Shown one piece after another: positions 1 through 9,143 of a stretch of 26,306 nucleotides of DNA. The DNA comes from Hungateiclostridiaceae bacterium UBA1305 (GTDB taxonomy: Bacteria; Bacillota; Clostridia; Acetivibrionales; DTU013). The translations under genes and the position numbers were made by a program. The first letter of the stretch is position 1. The number at the start of each line of letters is the position of its first letter. The stretch spans positions 8,068 to 34,373 of the forward strand of contig DBTX01000091.1 in assembly GCA_002307275.1 (NCBI GenBank), given 5' to 3'. Under the pieces are notes generated by a model. The model searched no databases, was not told the origin of the DNA, and saw only the letters and a program-made list of their open reading frames with translations.

Positions 1-3000
1 ATCTATAGTCCCCGGCTCGACATCCCTCAGGGAAATAGTCACAGAGACAGGTGCATTGAAACCTGCAATCGTCTGGGTTTTATTATCTGACACGAACTGA
101 GCGCTGAATTCATATAAGCATCCTGCAACTGCAAACAAGCCTTTTCCGTCATTCTGAGCGGCATCACCAAGTTTTTTGGCCACACTGCCCGGCTCCACCT
201 GTCCGACGCTGATTTTGAGCTTTGAGTCGGCGCCTGCAGATGCGAACAATAATGGACTGATTGCGTCTGCTGGAAATGTAATATCTACTTTCGGACTGTC
301 TACCGTCAGGCTTTTCCCCTTCTTTACGATCTCTTCGAAGGTTGCCGTATCCAGCATAATATCCTGTATTGCACTGCTTGTTATCTTTGCAGTGACATTA
401 TTGGAATCCGGATCATCTATCTGCCCGGCAAGCTCATTATCCCCAAAAGTTATAGCCTCAATGGCAGAAGAAGTGGATATCACTGAAGTGGTTGTTGCGG
501 CAGAGACTACAGTTGTTGTAGTTGTTGTGTCCGCGGTCGTTGATGTTCCGCCACCGCCACCACCACCGCCGCCGCCATCGCCGCTGGTAGTCGTGTCAAC
601 GGTTTCCGACGCTGTAAACGCTATCGTTGTGATGATGCCGGCCAATGTAGATCCGGTAGCCGCATACCGCACTTTCAATGAAATTTTGCCGGACAGGTCA
701 GGTAAACTGCCACTGTATCTTATCCATGAGATCCCATTTGTACTATATTCCATCGTGGTCAACATTCCTGTTACCGTATTGGTGCTATCGTTACCGACGA
801 CATTTGTGGTGGATGTGTTGGCAAGTATATCAATAATTTGTACGGTACCCGCTGAAGTATCGGACGTTCCTGCATACCTTATTCTTATATCATTTTCAGC
901 CGTTATTGAACTGATCTCGGCAGAGGTTAAGGTCTGGCCGGCGGAATTCGCCGCAGTATAGGAATTTCCTCCGTCCAGACTATATTCCATACTGCTTGTA
1001 ATATTAATCAGTTTTCCTGCGTAATCTCCATCGAAGCTGAACAGGATTGCCGGGTCTGGAAAATTGTACTGAGGCTCGGCCGTATACATTTCAACTGTTT
1101 TTCCGATAGATCCGCCGGAACCATAACCGCCAAACAAATAGATATTGCCACTAGTCGCTGCCACGCCCGGATCGTTCATTACTTCAGGTACTGCTGCCAC
1201 TTCCGATATGGAATGATCCGCAGTAATATATCTATATGACATATTACTATCACTATCACTACCGCAGTAAAGGATATAGAGATTCTTATTCAATACAGCT
1301 GTTTTATAATCATCTGTACCGTAAATATTAAATTCATAACCGGAATCCTCCCAGGAATTCGTTTCGGGATCAAAGACGGATATCTTCCCGTCTTCATCGA
1401 TCGTATAGATCAATCCGTCGATTGAAGCGGCAAGTGTTATGCCTTTTGAATCGGATGTCCGGCTGGCAGAAACAGTCCAGCTGTCATTTTCCGGATCATA
1501 TTCCCGGATACAATCGTGCCCATCTGTTCCGTTAATACCGCCAATCAGGTACATTTTCCCATTTGACGCACATAAAGACAGCTTGTCACCAAGGTCAGGC
1601 AATGGCTTTAATGTTGTCCATTCATCCTTGGAAGGATCGTATACCTCCAGCAGGGTATCATATGAAACTGTTGATGTACTGCCACCGGCAAGGTATATTT
1701 TATCATCAAGTACGGCAGCATTTTGGATTTGCCTTGGCACAGGCATGTTTGTTACGAATGTCCAGCTGTCATCCTGTGGATCAAATACATACACCTCGGC
1801 TGCATTCGTGGTGGACGCCGATTCCAAAGTAGTTCCGCCAAAAATATAAATTTCACCGTTAAATTCAACTGCTGCAAAATCCGCACGGGCAACCGGCATA
1901 TTATCTTTCTGCTCCCAGATGTTGCCGGTAGCAAAACTGCGGATTTCACTCCATTGGGTATTTGCTTCAGTACTGGAATCATTTAATCCGGCAACCCTCC
2001 AATAATAGGTTTCAGGATATTCCAGTTCCTGAGCATCAGGCAGGGTATACGAATATTGGCCATTTTCATAAACCAGTTGCGCTGTATTCCTGTTCATGTA
2101 AATGTCCTTCAAATTCTTTGTAAATCCGCTATCAGCCGCAATTTGAAGCCTATAGCTTGTAGATTGCGGGACGATATTCCAAACGAATTGCGGCTTGGTA
2201 TCAACAGTACCGGCATTTGCAGGGGCATCAAGCACCGGGCTTTCGGCAGGCTGCCTCTCCGAAATGTAGTAGTTCGCGGTCGCCGTACTGCCTGATACCT
2301 GAAAGTCACATACATCTACATAGGTAAACTGTGTATTATCCGCATTACAATAATTCATTCCATATGGTATATTGGTAAATGCGGTATTTTGCGAGGTGCC
2401 CGGGAATGGATCCCCCCCGTCTCCCGTATTCTTGTTCAGACACGTATATAAATCACGTTTTCCATCCGCCTGTTCAAGCTCTACTCCCAATCTGCTCTTA
2501 TATGAATTCACATCGTCAGAATCAAAAACTGTTGTACCGGCTGAGAGTGACGTGTTGATCCATTTATCGTCAATATGCCAGATCAGTACCCCTTCCCCCG
2601 GCAAAGCAGCGTCATACCCATTCTTTCTCCGGTATTCAGCTAAATAGTATTCATCGCCATCCGTAACGCCATTCGTCCAAAAACGGTATGCTGAATTGTT
2701 AACCTCTGTATTTGTCAGTGTATATGTTCCATCGGAAGTAATATCCGTTACAGTACTCCAGCCCAGAAATTCCTTGCTCCACGCGGAAAGATTTGCCGGA
2801 CAGGTGCCTGCTTCTTTCCCGGACAAATGGTTCCATGATCCGCTGCCCATGATGTCCCAATCACCGACGCCATATGTATATCCATTTTCGGAACCATCCG
2901 CATCATACAAATCCGGCAGTCCGATGTCATGGCCGAATTCATGGGCAAAAACCCCGAGCGTTCCTGTCTCGGGTACACAGATATAATTATCGGCAGCCAC

Positions 3001-3747
3001 CCCGTCCAGTATCTCATCAGGGCTGATATTCCATTGATGCGACCAGATATTATCAGTTGATCCGCCTTCTTCCTGCCCCTTACCTGCATGTATAATGAAT
3101 AAATGGTCTACGATACCGTCTGAATCCGTATCAAACTGGCTGAAGTCAATTGTTGGGTCTGCTAATTCCACTGCCTCTCTGGCAAGCTCATAAATCTTAA
3201 CATACGCATCATCACTGCCCAGACCTGTTTTATCCTTGCCATAATAAGCCATTGTTTTAGTGCTGGTAACAATCGGCGCAACTGTATAATTTATCGACAT
3301 GCCTTTTTTGGATGAAGCTACATACCCGGAATTTTCCTCATAATACTCCTTCATTTGTTTCATAATGCCTTCAAAATATACCTTGTCATGACCCGAATCA
3401 AATTTTTCATCTGTGAACTGTATCGGAATAACAAGCACCTTTTCAACGCTTCCGGCACTTGGAACGCTTTCTTTCGATGCCGCCGATTCTTTCTCTCCCG
3501 CAAATGTCAGGGACGGTTCCTGATCCGTCATCATTTTATCATCTGACTGACCGCTGCCGCTGCCTTGATTATAGAATTCAGGATACGCCTCCGGATTCGG
3601 AGAGACATTCTGCCTGCCGGGAATGGCGGCATCACTTGTGATTTTTGAAGTATTTTCAGAATATGTAACCGGTATCAGCCATTGAGTTAATATTATTACT
3701 ACGCATAGAATCACAGCAATTCGTCTGCTTATAAAATTGGAAATCAT
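1..3747 (-). CDS. Secreted M6-family metalloprotease with Kelch repeats (C-terminus beyond the window)
   Basis: The reading frame is open from the ATG at 3747 to base 1 (1249 codons seen), so the C-terminus is missing. Residues about 1-30 form a basic start plus hydrophobic stretch, a signal peptide or anchor. Residues 269-279 read HEFGHDIGLPD, matching HExxHxxGxxD of M6 (immune inhibitor A-like) zinc proteases; H269 and H273 are the expected zinc ligands and E270 the catalytic base. Acidic DxDxDG-like stretches before it could bind calcium. An Fn3-like segment follows near 500-600, then Kelch repeats near 605-890 (recurring YIFGG, YLAGG and YLIGG with paired Trp/Tyr). Two similar beta modules come next, then a Gly run near 1055-1067 with a Thr-rich tract. 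The last seen part may lead to a cell-surface anchoring domain, but that is outside the window. Start choice: GGGG at 3754-3757 suits 3747; an in-frame ATG at 3759 lacks a ribosome site. Probably degrades extracellular protein; the substrate is unknown. Confidence 0.88.
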   Translation of the reverse strand, partial: MISNFISRRIAVILCVVIILTQWLIPVTYSENTSKITSDAAIPGRQNVSPNPEAYPEFYNQGSGSGQSDDKMMTDQEPSLTFAGEKESAASKESVPSAGSVEKVLVIPIQFTDEKFDSGHDKVYFEGIMKQMKEYYEENSGYVASSKKGMSINYTVAPIVTSTKTMAYYGKDKTGLGSDDAYVKIYELAREAVELADPTIDFSQFDTDSDGIVDHLFIIHAGKGQEEGGSTDNIWSHQWNISPDEILDGVAADNYICVPETGTLGVFAHEFGHDIGLPDLYDADGSENGYTYGVGDWDIMGSGSWNHLSGKEAGTCPANLSAWSKEFLGWSTVTDITSDGTYTLTNTEVNNSAYRFWTNGVTDGDEYYLAEYRRKNGYDAALPGEGVLIWHIDDKWINTSLSAGTTVFDSDDVNSYKSRLGVELEQADGKRDLYTCLNKNTGDGGDPFPGTSQNTAFTNIPYGMNYCNADNTQFTYVDVCDFQVSGSTATANYYISERQPAESPVLDAPANAGTVDTKPQFVWNIVPQSTSYRLQIAADSGFTKNLKDIYMNRNTAQLVYENGQYSYTLPDAQELEYPETYYWRVAGLNDSSTEANTQWSEIRSFATGNIWEQKDNMPVARADFAAVEFNGEIYIFGGTTLESASTTNAAEVYVFDPQDDSWTFVTNMPVPRQIQNAAVLDDKIYLAGGSTSTVSYDTLLEVYDPSKDEWTTLKPLPDLGDKLSLCASNGKMYLIGGINGTDGHDCIREYDPENDSWTVSASRTSDSKGITLAASIDGLIYTIDEDGKISVFDPETNSWEDSGYEFNIYGTDDYKTAVLNKNLYILYCGSDSDSNMSYRYITADHSISEVAAVPEVMNDPGVAATSGNIYLFGGYGSGGSIGKTVEMYTAEPQYNFPDPAILFSFDGDYAGKLINITSSMEYSLDGGNSYTAANSAGQTLTSAEISSITAENDIRIRYAGTSDTSAGTVQIIDILANTSTTNVVGNDSTNTVTGMLTTMEYSTNGISWIRYSGSLPDLSGKISLKVRYAATGSTLAGIITTIAFTASETVDTTTSGDGGGGGGGGGGTSTTADTTTTTTVVSAATTTSVISTSSAIEAITFGDNELAGQIDDPDSNNVTAKITSSAIQDIMLDTATFEEIVKKGKSLTVDSPKVDITFPADAISPLLFASAGADSKLKISVGQVEPGSVAKKLGDAAQNDGKGLFAVAGCLYEFSAQFVSDNKTQTIAGFNAPVSVTISLRDVEPGTID

Positions 3748-3778
3748 TTTGCACCCCATTAAAACTGCTTTTTATGTA

Positions 3779-3807
3779 ATTATATAATATAAAATGATTA
3801 TTTTCCA
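3779..3807 (-). promoter_or_regulatory. Candidate sigma-A promoter of the M6 protease gene
   Basis: On the minus strand TGGAAA (3807-3802) and a perfect TATAAT (3784-3779) are 17 bp apart. The start codon at 3747 lies about 25 nt below the expected transcription start. The -35 box matches only four of six positions and the region is very AT-rich, so a chance match is possible. Confidence 0.4.
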
Positions 3808-3848
3808 TTTAAAATGAATTGTAATTGAGGCAGGATTATCAGGTGTAA

Positions 3849-3920
3849 CGGAGTTTAAGGAGTTTAAGAAAAAAATAAAAGGTAAATATAGTAATTCAAA
3901 GTAATTTAAGGTAATATAAG
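3849..3920. repeat. Array of 9-10 bp direct repeats upstream of the protease gene
   Basis: GGAGTTTAA occurs twice in tandem (3850-3858, 3859-3867). After an A-rich spacer come GTAATTCAAA (3891-3900), GTAATTTAAG (3901-3910) and GTAATATAAG (3911-3920), with a weaker copy (GTAAATATA) just before at 3882-3890. The period is one helical turn. The array lies 40-115 bp upstream of the candidate protease -35, where an activator or response regulator could bind. It also lies between two genes and may simply be low-complexity AT-rich sequence. Confidence 0.5.
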
Positions 3921-3929
3921 GGAAAACAA

Positions 3930-3979
3930 AAATAAAAGGAATGGACGTCAGCACAGGCCTTAATCCTTTCCTTTTATTT
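3930..3979 (-). terminator. Possible terminator of the arabinose operon
   Basis: AAATAAAAGGA (3930-3940) and its exact reverse complement (3969-3979) can form an 11-12 bp stem with a loop of about 27 nt. Read on the minus strand, the stem is followed by a T-rich run, as expected for a transcript coming from the kinase gene that ends at 4043. The stem is AT-rich and the loop long, so termination would be weak. Confidence 0.35.
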
Positions 3980-4042
3980 CATTTCATTTACATGCTGTAT
4001 ATTATTCAACTTTCAGCGTTGTACCAGTCATTGACTTCCCTC

Positions 4043-5650
4043 TTAATTAAGATTTTCAACAGCAGCTCTTTCGATAGCCAGCCCCTGGTTATACCGTTTC
4101 ATGAATTCGTTAAAACCGGCAACATCCTTGGGGTCAGGACTAACTGAGGATCCGGTTTCTCCGGCAAAAACCCTTTGCTTGAGAAAATCTTCCAACGTCT
4201 GGCTCTCTGTGCGGTTCAGCATAAAGGAAGCTAAGAGCGCTATTCCCCAGGCACCGCCTTCACCGGCGGTTTCCATAACGGATACGGGAACATTTGTGGC
4301 CGCGGCCATGATCTTCTGTCCCACCTCTTTGGTTTTGAAAAAGCCGCCATGGCCCATGATTTTATCCAGACGAACAGCTTCCTTGTCAAAAAGAATGCTC
4401 AGGCCGGTTTTCAGCGCACCAAGGGATGTGAAGAGGTGAACCCGCATGAAATTGGAAAGATTTAAATTGCTGCCCGGTGAACGCACGAACATGGGTCGTC
4501 CCTCTGAGAAATGGGTAATATGTTCACCCGAAACGTACCCATAAGCCAATAATCCGCCGCAGTCCGGGTCACCCTGGCACGCCATGCCAAGCAAGGTATC
4601 ATAAAGCGTCGGTTTGTCAATTTTCACGCCCAATGTTTTGATAACTTCGGTGAATAAGTCCATCCACGCATCATAATCAGAAGTACAATTGTTGGAATGC
4701 ACCATAGCCACAGGTTTTCCTGCAGGCGTAGTCACGAGATCGATCTCGGGATATGCCCTGGAAAGCGCCTTTTCAAGAACAATCATTGCAAAGACTGAAG
4801 TCCCGGCCGATACGTTGCCGGTACGAACTTCCACGCTGTTCGTGGCTACCATGCCGGTTCCTGCATCCCCTTCGGGCGGGCACATGGGGATACCCGGCGA
4901 TAACTGGCCCGAGACATCCAGGAGTTTGACACCGGCTTCTGTGAGTTGACCGGCTTTTTCACCTGCTACAAGGATCTCCGGCAATAGATTCTCCAAACGC
5001 CAGGGAAGGTTTTTCGAGCTGATCAGCTGATTGAACTGCTCCACCATTTTCGGGTCGAACTCCTTGCTCTCAGGGTCAATCGGGAAAACACCCGAAGCCT
5101 CTCCAATTCCAAGGACCTTGCGGCCGGTCAGCTGCCAATGGATATACCCGGCCAGGGTTGTCATGTGGTCAATGTCGGATACGTGTTCTTCCCCATTCAG
5201 AATGGCTTGATAAAGATGTGCGATACTCCATCTCTGCGGGATCGGATAATCGAACAGCCCGGTTAATTCCTTTGAGGACTGGTCGGTGATATTGTTTCGC
5301 CAGGTACGAAAAGGCACTAATTGTTTCCCGGCTTTATCGAACACCATGTATCCATGCATCATGGCACTGATCCCTATCGCTCCAGTTTTTTGGATGGTTA
5401 TGCCGAATTGATTTTTGACATTGTCGGCCATTTTCTGATAACTGCCCTGCAATCCCTTCCATATATCTTCAAGGCTGTACGTCCAAATGTTGTTTATGCA
5501 GCTGTTTTCCCAGTCATAACTGCCGGAAGCGATCGGTGTGTTGTCTGAATCTATCAGGACAGTTTTGATCCTGGTGGATCCCAGTTCTATACCGATTGCC
5601 GTTTTGCCATTGATAATGGAATTTTTAATATCATTCAATTCAAGACTCAT
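4043..5650 (-). CDS. FGGY-family carbohydrate kinase, probable L-ribulokinase
   Basis: A 535-residue sugar kinase of the FGGY/ASKHA fold. The N-terminal phosphate-binding segment (IGIELGSTRIK, about 19-29) and the following GISAMMHGY segment are typical. The C-terminal half carries the second ATP-binding region (GEGGAWGIALL, about 465). The family also includes xylulokinases, and the sequence resembles the kinases that accompany AraA in Clostridia and Bacteroidetes. Its place 35 bp after araA, in the same direction as araD-araA, argues that it phosphorylates L-ribulose to L-ribulose 5-phosphate. A good AGGAG lies 10 bases before the ATG at 5650. It is probably the last gene of the arabinose operon. 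A xylulokinase role cannot be excluded by sequence reading alone. Confidence 0.85.
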   Translation of the reverse strand: MSLELNDIKNSIINGKTAIGIELGSTRIKTVLIDSDNTPIASGSYDWENSCINNIWTYSLEDIWKGLQGSYQKMADNVKNQFGITIQKTGAIGISAMMHGYMVFDKAGKQLVPFRTWRNNITDQSSKELTGLFDYPIPQRWSIAHLYQAILNGEEHVSDIDHMTTLAGYIHWQLTGRKVLGIGEASGVFPIDPESKEFDPKMVEQFNQLISSKNLPWRLENLLPEILVAGEKAGQLTEAGVKLLDVSGQLSPGIPMCPPEGDAGTGMVATNSVEVRTGNVSAGTSVFAMIVLEKALSRAYPEIDLVTTPAGKPVAMVHSNNCTSDYDAWMDLFTEVIKTLGVKIDKPTLYDTLLGMACQGDPDCGGLLAYGYVSGEHITHFSEGRPMFVRSPGSNLNLSNFMRVHLFTSLGALKTGLSILFDKEAVRLDKIMGHGGFFKTKEVGQKIMAAATNVPVSVMETAGEGGAWGIALLASFMLNRTESQTLEDFLKQRVFAGETGSSVSPDPKDVAGFNEFMKRYNQGLAIERAAVENLN

Positions 5651-5685
5651 AAATTTCTCTCCTTTATATTATCAGGATAGAGTGT

Positions 5686-7125
5686 CTATATACCTAATTC
5701 TTTTTGCAATGCATTTAGTCTGGTATCCTCATCAATAGCGACAAGTTCTGTACCTGTGAGTTTGGCAAATATTCTCATATCATCCATGGTAAGGGCTGTG
5801 GATACGACAGTGTGATGTCCGCCGCCGGCATAAAGCCATGCTGCCGCTCCGGTTTCAAAATCCGGCTTCAACTTCCACATGATCCTTGCAACAGGGAGCT
5901 TTGGCATTTTCTTCGGCTGCTTTATCAGTTCGATCTTTGCTGCAATCAACCTGAATCTGTCGCCCATGTCCACCATGCAAACTGCGATTGCTTCCCCCTC
6001 AACTCCATCAAATACAAGCCGAGCCGGAGGTTCCTTATCTCCGATCCCGAGCGGATGGACCTCTATTGCGGGTTTGGTTGCTGCAAACTGCGGCGGTACC
6101 TCCAGCATATGGGCGCCAAGAACCATCTCTTTGCCCGGCGTTAAGTCGTAAGTATAATCCTCCATAAATCCGGTGGCACCCTTCCGGTTTTGAGCCATAC
6201 GGCAAAGGATTGCATTGAGTGCCGCTGATTTGTAGTCCCCTTCTGCGCCAAAACCGATGCCGGTTGCCATCAACCGCTGTGTGGCAAGTCCCGGGAGCTG
6301 CTTCAAACCATGCAGGTCCTGGAAGGTATCCGTGTATGCGCCAAAGCCCCCGTTTTTCATAAAACGCTTCAATGCTATTTCATATTTTGCCTGAACCCTG
6401 ACAGCGTCCATGTCCTCCGTGTTCATATCATAAATGGACTTGTACTCGCTGATCAGATCGTCCAGTTCCTGATCGGTAATCTGATCGGCAATTGCAACAA
6501 TATCGCCTATTCCGTAATAATTAACCTCCCAGCCGTACTTTATCTGACTTTCAACTCTGTCGCCATCCGTGACTGCAACTTCACGCATATTGCTTCCGAA
6601 CATGGCTAATTTCAGATTTTTTGAGAAAGCAACCGCATTCGCAATTTCACCAAACCGCCTGACCTTATCAATCACATGATTATGCTTGTAATATCCGACC
6701 ACGACTTCACGGGCAATTTTGAGCCGGGTACAAATGAAACCGAATTCCCTGTCGCCGTGCGCCGACTGGTTCAGGTTCATAAAGTCCATATCAATCGTAG
6801 CATAGGGGAGCTTCTCGTTTGCCTGCGTATGCAGATGCAAAAGAGGTTTTGTAAGAAGCTGCAGTCCCTTGATCCACATCTTCGCAGGAGAGAACGTGTG
6901 CATCCATGTAATAATTCCCACGCAGTCTGCATCCATGGAAGCCTGGGTACAGACATTGATAATTTCCTCTGAATTTCTGACCGTCGGCTTCCATTCGATT
7001 TCAACGATTTGTTTCAGCTGTTCATTTAGATAGCCCGCAATTGTTTTACTGTCTTCGGCTACCTGTTTCAGAGTATCCTCTCCATAAAGGTCCTGACTTC
7101 CTGTTACAAAATAAAGCTTATTCAT
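5686..7125 (-). CDS. araA: L-arabinose isomerase
   Basis: Cytoplasmic, metal-dependent isomerase that converts L-arabinose to L-ribulose. The 479-residue length is slightly below the 500 of E. coli AraA. The catalytic/metal residues are visible: E295 in GFGAEGDYKS, E322 in GFMEDYTYDL, H339 in LGAHMLEV and H438 in the GGGHHT segment, in the order of E. coli E306, E333, H350 and H450. GGAGGG lies upstream of the ATG at 7125. The start codon overlaps the araD stop by one base (TAATG), so translation of the two is probably coupled. Confidence 0.97.
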   Translation of the reverse strand: MNKLYFVTGSQDLYGEDTLKQVAEDSKTIAGYLNEQLKQIVEIEWKPTVRNSEEIINVCTQASMDADCVGIITWMHTFSPAKMWIKGLQLLTKPLLHLHTQANEKLPYATIDMDFMNLNQSAHGDREFGFICTRLKIAREVVVGYYKHNHVIDKVRRFGEIANAVAFSKNLKLAMFGSNMREVAVTDGDRVESQIKYGWEVNYYGIGDIVAIADQITDQELDDLISEYKSIYDMNTEDMDAVRVQAKYEIALKRFMKNGGFGAYTDTFQDLHGLKQLPGLATQRLMATGIGFGAEGDYKSAALNAILCRMAQNRKGATGFMEDYTYDLTPGKEMVLGAHMLEVPPQFAATKPAIEVHPLGIGDKEPPARLVFDGVEGEAIAVCMVDMGDRFRLIAAKIELIKQPKKMPKLPVARIMWKLKPDFETGAAAWLYAGGGHHTVVSTALTMDDMRIFAKLTGTELVAIDEDTRLNALQKELGI

Positions 7126-7823
7126 TAAGTGTTCCCTCCTTGTCCATAATAGGCATTTTTCCCGTGTTTTCTGTAATAATGTTTATCCAGAATATATTGG
7201 TCGGCACGAACCGCATTTTTATTCAGCATTTCAGTTTCTCTGGCCATTTTTGCGCATTGCTCCAGTACGACGGCGTTATGTACTGCTTCAACGGAATCCT
7301 TTCCCCAGGAGAAGGGGCCATGATTCTTAACAAGACATGCAGGAAGCGACATCACACCGATTCCACTGAATGCTTCAGCAATAACCACTCCTGTATTCTT
7401 TTCGTAGTCCTTTTTGACCTCTTCCTCCGTCAGTGCTCTTGTACATGGAATGTCGCCGTAAAAATAATCGGCATGAGTGGTTCCATATGCGGGAATTGCT
7501 CTCCCGCTTTGTGCAAAAGCCGTAGCATTTTCGCTATGGGTATGAACGATTCCGCCCATTTCAGGAAACCGCCTGTAAAGCTCCAGATGCGTCGGCGTAT
7601 CGCTGGACGGCTTTAGCTTCCCCTCGGCCACATTCCCGTCAAGGTCCACAACAACCATGTCGTCCGGCGTCATTCCTTCATAATTCAAACCGCTTGGCTT
7701 AATAATCACAAGCCCGGTTGCTCTATCCTGTTCGCTGACATTTCCCCAGGTAAAAATAACAAGTCCGTATTTCACCAAATCCAAATTTGCCTGGCAGACT
7801 TTTTCTTTTAATTTTTCCAGCAC
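7125..7823 (-). CDS. araD: L-ribulose-5-phosphate 4-epimerase
   Basis: Class II aldolase-like zinc enzyme that converts L-ribulose 5-phosphate to D-xylulose 5-phosphate, the entry to the pentose phosphate pathway. D75, H94, H96 and H168 line up with E. coli AraD D76, H95, H97 and H171. I place the start at the GTG at 7823 (MLEKLKEKV), giving 232 residues, close to the E. coli 231. The in-frame GTG three codons upstream (7832) sits one base from the GAGG ribosome site, too close to be used. It is the first gene of the araD-araA-kinase operon, behind the promoter and AraR-type operator at 7957-8010. Confidence 0.95.
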   Translation of the reverse strand: MLEKLKEKVCQANLDLVKYGLVIFTWGNVSEQDRATGLVIIKPSGLNYEGMTPDDMVVVDLDGNVAEGKLKPSSDTPTHLELYRRFPEMGGIVHTHSENATAFAQSGRAIPAYGTTHADYFYGDIPCTRALTEEEVKKDYEKNTGVVIAEAFSGIGVMSLPACLVKNHGPFSWGKDSVEAVHNAVVLEQCAKMARETEMLNKNAVRADQYILDKHYYRKHGKNAYYGQGGNT

Positions 7824-7956
7824 TTGGCTCACCCTCGCTTTATAATTTTCTTAATGTGTTTATTCTTCACAGCTATGTTTCCAGATATCCGCGCAGCCCT
7901 ATTTACGTTAATACCAAAGCAGCAATACCCGGTGTTTTGTATCCCATTATATGTAA

Positions 7957-7972
7957 AGTTGTCCGTACATCT
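7957..7972 (-). promoter_or_regulatory. Candidate AraR operator of the araDA-kinase operon
   Basis: The plus strand reads AGTTGTCCGTACATCT, a close match to the Bacillus AraR box ATTTGTACGTACAAAT: the TTGT and GTACA cores and their 2-bp spacing are kept. It lies just below the -10 box at 7982-7987, over or right after the expected transcription start, where a bound repressor would block transcription until L-arabinose is present. The box consensus is from B. subtilis; the match is by eye. Confidence 0.7.
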
Positions 7973-7981
7973 TTTAATTAC

Positions 7982-8010
7982 AGAATATCAAAGAGGGTTC
8001 GTTATGTCAA
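7982..8010 (-). promoter_or_regulatory. Promoter of the araDA-kinase operon
   Basis: On the minus strand TTGACA (8010-8005) and TATTCT (7987-7982) are exactly 17 bp apart, a near-consensus sigma-A promoter. It starts about 40 bp after the araR stop codon, so araD need not depend on read-through from araR. The leader to araD is about 150 nt and includes the candidate operator. Confidence 0.75.
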
Positions 8011-8051
8011 GATGATAACCTGGACAAAATAGCCGTCTGCATTCCCGTGCA

Positions 8052-9098
8052 TTATGTGCTTTCCCTTTCTTCCAAAGTCCAGGATAGCAGGCATGGTTTC
8101 TCTTTGGAACCATGAATCATTCTAAGCAGCTTTCTTGCAGCTGTGCGTCCGATTTCCTCCTTCTCCAGGTTCATGCTTGTCAATTGAGGGGTCGACATAC
8201 TGCAAAAGATGCTTCCATCAAATCCGATAACTGCTATTTGTTCCGGTACGGCAACTTTATTCTCTTTCAAAATATTCAGAACCTTCATCGCGATCTCATC
8301 ATTGTAGCAGACTACCGCATCACAATCTTCCAAAGTTTCAATAAGACTGGCGGCAATAATCTTCTCTTTTGTATCCGTTGTATACCAAAGCACATTGTTG
8401 TCTGAAATAGGCATATTTGCATTCAATAAAGTTTCTATATAACCCGCATATCTGAGATGTCCCTGAATGTCATCACTTTTAAAAATACCGGCAATTTTTT
8501 TGTGCCCCTTTTTTATAAGATATTGAGTTGCTTCTATGCCGCCTGTCCGATCGTCAGCTATTACAAAAACATCAGGTCGATATTCCGGGTAATAGCCGTT
8601 CACAAAAACGATAGGTATACCTGCAGCCTTCATACTTTTAAATAAATCAATGTTTGGATTTGGGAGGGCCGTTTTTGTCCCTTCGATTATAATTCCATCA
8701 ATGGGTTTTGCCAGTAATGATAAGAGAATGGCTCTTTCATTATCAATGTGGTTATGGGTAGCAGATAAGGATGGAGTATACCCTTTACTTCCCAACTCGG
8801 TTACAATCCCCCTAAGAATATCCGGAAAAATATACTCGCCAATATAGGTAGTAATAATTGCAATATTATGTGTGATCTCACGTTTTTGGCCGATACTTGT
8901 TACAATCGTTCCGCTTCCGCGACGCCGCTGAATGCGTCCTTCGCTTTCTAAAATATTAAAAGCCTGCCGAACGGTCTGCCGGCTTAATCCTTCCTGTATC
9001 ACAAGCTCATTCTCTGAAGGAAGCATGCAACCGGCAGGGTAGGTATCATTAATAATCCCATTTCTGAGTTTGTTTGCAAGTTCTTCGTATTTAGACAA
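8052..9098 (-). CDS. araR: AraR-type arabinose-responsive repressor (GntR HTH plus LacI-like sugar-binding domain)
   Basis: Residues about 1-70 are a GntR-type winged helix (LPSENELVIQEGLSRQTVRQ, ending in RRRGSGT). Residues about 75-348 are a LacI/periplasmic-binding-like effector domain (NIAIITTYIGEYIFPDIL; IAVIGFDGS; TSMNLEKEEIG). This fusion is the AraR architecture; L-arabinose is the expected inducer. I choose the TTG at 9098, which follows GGAGG (9108-9104) by five bases; the longer in-frame start at 9110 would lie inside the ribosome site. It stands upstream of araD in the same direction. AraR-like boxes lie before both araR and araD, which suggests autorepression and control of the operon. 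Confidence 0.92.
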   Translation of the reverse strand: MSKYEELANKLRNGIINDTYPAGCMLPSENELVIQEGLSRQTVRQAFNILESEGRIQRRRGSGTIVTSIGQKREITHNIAIITTYIGEYIFPDILRGIVTELGSKGYTPSLSATHNHIDNERAILLSLLAKPIDGIIIEGTKTALPNPNIDLFKSMKAAGIPIVFVNGYYPEYRPDVFVIADDRTGGIEATQYLIKKGHKKIAGIFKSDDIQGHLRYAGYIETLLNANMPISDNNVLWYTTDTKEKIIAASLIETLEDCDAVVCYNDEIAMKVLNILKENKVAVPEQIAVIGFDGSIFCSMSTPQLTSMNLEKEEIGRTAARKLLRMIHGSKEKPCLLSWTLEEREST

Positions 9099-9126
9099 TG
9101 AATCCTCCAAATAAATGTATCACTGT

Positions 9127-9143
9127 AATTGTACCCTACAACT
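9127..9143. promoter_or_regulatory. Candidate AraR autoregulatory site upstream of araR
   Basis: TTGTA-CCC-TACAA (9129-9141) is a perfect inverted repeat, extended by an A/T pair at 9127/9143, placed 29-45 bp above the araR start. The arms match the AraR box arms, but the spacer is 3 bp rather than the usual 2, so this is weaker than the araD site. Confidence 0.45.

Noticed and set aside
176..961. Long plus-strand frame with a proline run and valine-rich stretches
   Set aside because: It is the antisense of the M6 protease gene; the proline run is the mirror of the Gly-rich linker. It has no ribosome site or recognisable domain.
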